NCBI GenBank assembly: GCA_001940725.1
Contig: MDVR01000067.1
Coordinates: 1 to 16,858, forward strand
Source of the DNA: Candidatus Heimdallarchaeota archaeon LC_2
GTDB lineage: Archaea; Asgardarchaeota; Heimdallarchaeia; Heimdallarchaeales; Kariarchaeaceae
Direction of reading: 5' to 3'
DNA: 16,858 bases
Shown in pieces: positions 14,562-16,858 of the stretch; positions within the stretch are counted from its first letter, which is position 1, and every line of letters begins with the position of its first letter. A program made the position numbers and the translations under genes. The notes under the pieces are model-generated. The model was not told the DNA's origin. It saw only the letters and a program-made list of their open reading frames with translations, and searched no databases.

Positions 14562-15509
14562 GTGACAAAGAGAGATGGAGTTCCTAAAAATCAACATTAT
14601 ATGAATGTCGGTTATCTCCGTCGATTCTCAATTGATCCAAATTTAAAAGAACGGGAAAAATTAATGATCTATAGATTTGGAAAAGGGAATAATAATTTTA
14701 CTGAAGTAAAAATAGTATCACAGTGCAGCGACTTATTTTATTACTCCAGAATTAATGCAGTTAAGTTCGAGAAAACCCTAAAAATCCTTGAGGACAAATT
14801 TTCTGAAATACTCGACAAATTAGATGAAAATCAAGAATTATCAGGCGAAGATGAAGCAATATTATTGCGAGGATTAATTATTCAACATTTACGAACAACT
14901 GCCTACAGAACTGAAATAGAATATATTGAAGTAGAAAAAGGAGAGTACAGGGAATATGAGAATTCTGATCGAATAATAGATGATGCATTTAGGGTTTATA
15001 CGTTGACAAAAATGGTAGATGATTCAGGCAGACATTATTCAAACCTTTCATCTGCTGTCGAGTCTGGATTTAGATGGGGATCTCCAATAGATCCAAAGTG
15101 GAAATTTATCAACTTAATTTTAGATGTCAGCAAGATCTCTACTCACAGATTTGTCACATCTTGCAGACCGGTATTGTTATTTGAAACCCCAGATTCTGAA
15201 ATAGTCTTCTCCTTGATAATACTACCATATAGCCCTGAAAAAGTCTTGATTGCATATTATGAAGATTACCATGAATTGATAGAAGGGAAAGTCGGAAATA
15301 TTAGTGATATTGATTACATTAATTCTCATATTGTTATTCGAGCAGGTGATGCCATTCTCTCAGATATCAAAATCCAGAGAAATGAAAAAAATTCAGATGT
15401 ATTGGACAAGATAGGTAATAAATCCAATTTAGGATACTCAAATGAGGAAGGAATAAACCTCGAAATAACTACTTACAAGAATCAAATATCATTCCTCAAA
15501 AGTAAATGA
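14562..15509 (+). CDS. DUF4238-like protein
   Basis: The N-terminal N-Q-H-Y-M-N-V-G-Y-L-R-R-F (10-22) is the hallmark H-Y-x-P-x-x-Y-L-R-x-F pattern of DUF4238, with D-L-F-Y-Y-S about 40 residues later and the helix I-I-Q-H-L-R-T-T-A-Y-R near residues 105-116, as in that family. Members have no settled biochemical role; from memory they occur often in accessory and defence regions. The GTG at 14562 is used because the conserved block begins only seven residues after it and the next Met is residue 14, within the motif. The C-terminal part (beyond about residue 280) looks low in conservation, and its 116 terminal bases are repeated at 16479-16594. It is convergent with the nuclease-like gene, with 119 bases between the stops. 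Confidence 0.7.
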   Translation: MTKRDGVPKNQHYMNVGYLRRFSIDPNLKEREKLMIYRFGKGNNNFTEVKIVSQCSDLFYYSRINAVKFEKTLKILEDKFSEILDKLDENQELSGEDEAILLRGLIIQHLRTTAYRTEIEYIEVEKGEYREYENSDRIIDDAFRVYTLTKMVDDSGRHYSNLSSAVESGFRWGSPIDPKWKFINLILDVSKISTHRFVTSCRPVLLFETPDSEIVFSLIILPYSPEKVLIAYYEDYHELIEGKVGNISDIDYINSHIVIRAGDAILSDIKIQRNEKNSDVLDKIGNKSNLGYSNEEGINLEITTYKNQISFLKSK

Positions 15510-15773
15510 AGGAGTGTTCCATTTAAGACCGATTATAAATCAGGTGATTTACCCATATTACATTATATCTCAAAACTAAATGAAACTTAAAACTAGATAA
15601 AATGAAATTTCATTCATTTTCAAGTGAATTAATGTGGATGGGATCTCTCATTAACATGATTTATTCGTATTTGTTCTTCTCTTTCAGGATCACTGAAAAT
15701 AAAATACATACGGGGGTAGTTACTTAAATCATAAACTAACTTCTTTGAAGTTACAATTTTCGAGTTATCTAGT
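15394..15773 (+). repeat. 380-bp direct repeat, left copy
   Basis: Matches 16479-16858 at an offset of 1085 bases. I noticed one difference (CAGGTG near 15541, CAGATG near 16626). It contains the last 116 bases of the DUF4238-like gene, the spacer, and the last 145 bases of the convergent nuclease-like gene. The match continues to the window edge, so its true length is unknown. Confidence 0.95.
15601..15614. terminator. 14-bp perfect palindrome between convergent genes
   Basis: AATGAAA followed directly by TTTCATT lies between the stops of the convergent genes, about 90 bases after one and 15 after the other. It could help end transcription from either side, but it has no loop and is AT-rich. 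A second copy at 16686-16699 lies in the direct repeat. Confidence 0.25.
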
Positions 15774-16357
15774 TGCTCTTCAACTGTTCTCCCCTCACCT
15801 AATTCAATAACATCTGGACTTCCTTCTGGTGTTCCTAAAATACCATTAATTAAGAAATCTTGAAAAGACCTACATGAACTTGAAATATCTTTTAGTAATG
15901 GTGGATTTTTGAAATAGGAAAAATCAAGACTTGGCATTACTCGGATATAAGGAAATTGAGTCAGATATCTCATCGAACTATTCTGAAATTGTTTCCAATC
16001 CCTTGACATAAAAAAAAATAGATAACCAGCCCTCTCAGGAAAAGAATTGAGTGTTTCAAGTTGACCACCCGATTTCGTTAAGCGTATATATTCACTTCTT
16101 GACATATGAGAAGTTGGAGGACCAATTAATTTCTTAGCCTCAAATAAACCTGCTTTCAAGACGTTCTTCTCAGGTAGATCAATATATGTAATAATGACAA
16201 AATCTAAACCACCTTTATGTTGAACTGGAGTTGGAATATTTTTAACAATCATGGCGAAATTGAAACTCCTAGGGATAGAATTCAAATTAGATTCGATATT
16301 TGAGTTTTCTGTTTCAAATTTAGTGAACAACCTTGTAACTAATTCCGGTTCAGACAT
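15629..16357 (-). CDS. PD-(D/E)XK nuclease-like protein
   Basis: The 242-residue protein shows K-G-G-L-D-F-V-I-I-T (Asp52) and, 20 residues on, A-G-L-F-E-A-K-K (Glu73, Lys75), followed by S-G-G-Q-L-E-T-L (Gln99). The order D, E-x-K, Q at these distances is the active site of PD-(D/E)XK nucleases such as restriction enzymes. The N-terminal 40 residues are mixed, and the C-terminal 120 residues (several Y-F-x-F strands) are not recognised. The ATG at 16357 has GAGG directly before it, too close to act as a ribosome site; a TATA box about 30 bases upstream suggests leaderless or short-leader mRNA. Codons 169-182 (I-N-G-I-L-G-T-P-E-G-S-P-D-V) are also present, inverted, at 16443-16485. The convergent DUF4238-like gene may be its partner. 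Confidence 0.6.
   Translation of the reverse strand: MSEPELVTRLFTKFETENSNIESNLNSIPRSFNFAMIVKNIPTPVQHKGGLDFVIITYIDLPEKNVLKAGLFEAKKLIGPPTSHMSRSEYIRLTKSGGQLETLNSFPERAGYLFFFMSRDWKQFQNSSMRYLTQFPYIRVMPSLDFSYFKNPPLLKDISSSCRSFQDFLINGILGTPEGSPDVIELGEGRTVEEQLDNSKIVTSKKLVYDLSNYPRMYFIFSDPEREEQIRINHVNERSHPH
15810..15852 (+). repeat. 43-bp inverted repeat, original copy inside the nuclease-like gene
   Basis: The reverse complement of this segment is found exactly at 16443-16485. Here it encodes I-N-G-I-L-G-T-P-E-G-S-P-D-V on the minus strand in an intact frame, so this is the source copy. Confidence 0.9.
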
Positions 16358-16383
16358 CCTCAGATCTTGAAGTGTAAATTTTG

Positions 16384-16393
16384 TTATATCATT
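16384..16393 (-). promoter_or_regulatory. TATA-like box of the nuclease-like gene
   Basis: On the minus strand ATGATATAAC lies about 30 bases before the ATG at 16357. The identical ten bases precede the DUF4365 gene at 822, supporting GATATAAC as a box A variant of this genome. Confidence 0.4.
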
Positions 16394-16442
16394 AACAATT
16401 GTGGATAATTTTTGACATTTAGAATGACCTATCCAATGATCA

Positions 16443-16485
16443 TAATTAATGGTATTTTAGGAACACCAGAAGGAAGTCCAGATGT
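16443..16485 (+). repeat. 43-bp inverted copy joined to the second direct repeat
   Basis: This is an exact inverse of 15810-15852. Its last seven bases, CAGATGT, are also the first seven of the direct repeat, so the junction sits on a 7-base microhomology. An artificial plus-strand frame (about 16412-16594) runs through the junction and fuses I-N-G-I-L-G-T-P-E-G-S-P-D-V to the copied DUF4238 C-terminus; it is unlikely to be a real gene. Confidence 0.9.
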
Positions 16486-16858
16486 ATTGGACAAGATAGG
16501 TAATAAATCCAATTTAGGATACTCAAATGAGGAAGGAATAAACCTCGAAATAACTACTTACAAGAATCAAATATCATTCCTCAAAAGTAAATGAAGGAGT
16601 GTTCCATTTAAGACCGATTATAAATCAGATGATTTACCCATATTACATTATATCTCAAAACTAAATGAAACTTAAAACTAGATAAAATGAAATTTCATTC
16701 ATTTTCAAGTGAATTAATGTGGATGGGATCTCTCATTAACATGATTTATTCGTATTTGTTCTTCTCTTTCAGGATCACTGAAAATAAAATACATACGGGG
16801 GTAGTTACTTAAATCATAAACTAACTTCTTTGAAGTTACAATTTTCGAGTTATCTAGT
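16479..16858 (+). repeat. 380-bp direct repeat, right copy, cut by window end
   Basis: Nearly identical copy of 15394-15773. It holds a headless copy of the DUF4238 C-terminus (16479-16594, plus strand), the intergenic palindrome, and the copied 3' end of the nuclease-like gene. Confidence 0.95.
16714..16858 (-). pseudogene. Second copy of the nuclease-like gene 3' end, continuing past the window
   Basis: The minus-strand frame ends R-I-N-H-V-N-E-R-S-H-P-H, identical to the gene at 15629-16357. Only the last 47 codons plus the stop are in the window. Whether a full second gene, a fragment, or an artefact follows cannot be seen. Confidence 0.6.

Noticed and set aside
16412..16594. Plus-strand frame of 60 codons as a gene
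   Set aside because: It is produced by the junction of the inverted 43-bp copy with the copied DUF4238 tail.

Overview
The window is AT-rich (roughly 30 % G+C by eye), contains no housekeeping gene, rRNA, tRNA or CRISPR array, and reads as an accessory or defence island. Several genes have TATA-like boxes about 25-32 bases before the start codon with little or no leader, which points to an archaeon; genes inside operons instead carry Shine-Dalgarno sites (GGAGG, GAGGT, AGGAG). An AT-rich archaeon of the Asgard type would fit, but that lineage is a guess.

Left part (1-4400): the end of a gene cut by the window edge with a YHGT motif resembling ADP-ribosyltransferase-like proteins; a decayed fragment; a 617-residue protein with an N-terminal DUF4365-type nuclease-like domain, TPR-like helices and a C-terminal Cys/His cluster; an unrecognised protein whose promoter has a TATA box between two 19-base operator-like inverted repeats; then about 800 bases without a convincing gene that hold 20-bp tandem repeats, a cluster of TARTGTCA motifs and a very AT-rich stretch.

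Middle (4400-7700): a tight plus-strand operon of three overlapping genes (unknown 329-residue protein, small zinc-ribbon protein, Mrr-like PD-(D/E)XK nuclease) ending in a hairpin terminator, then a divergent pair of small genes, one with a helix-turn-helix.

Core (7900-14450): a minus-strand block of four genes lying between two direct copies of a degenerate ~138-bp sequence. In transcription order: a protein with a HEPN RNase motif (RHKIIH); an HSP90/sacsin-type ATPase; an AlbA/Schlafen-like domain fused to a TIR domain, starting 3 bases after the ATPase stop; and a second HEPN protein (RNEYTH). The last three form an operon. The likely logic is sensing or switching by the HSP90-like ATPase, NAD+ depletion by TIR, and RNA cleavage by HEPN. 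This is the best candidate for an undescribed immune system here.

Right part (14450-16858): a DUF4238-like gene and a convergent PD-(D/E)XK nuclease-like gene. Their shared 3' ends are repeated at the right edge (380 bp, nearly identical, offset 1085 bp), joined through a 43-bp inverted copy of part of the nuclease gene. That is either a template-switch rearrangement or an amplification or assembly chimera.
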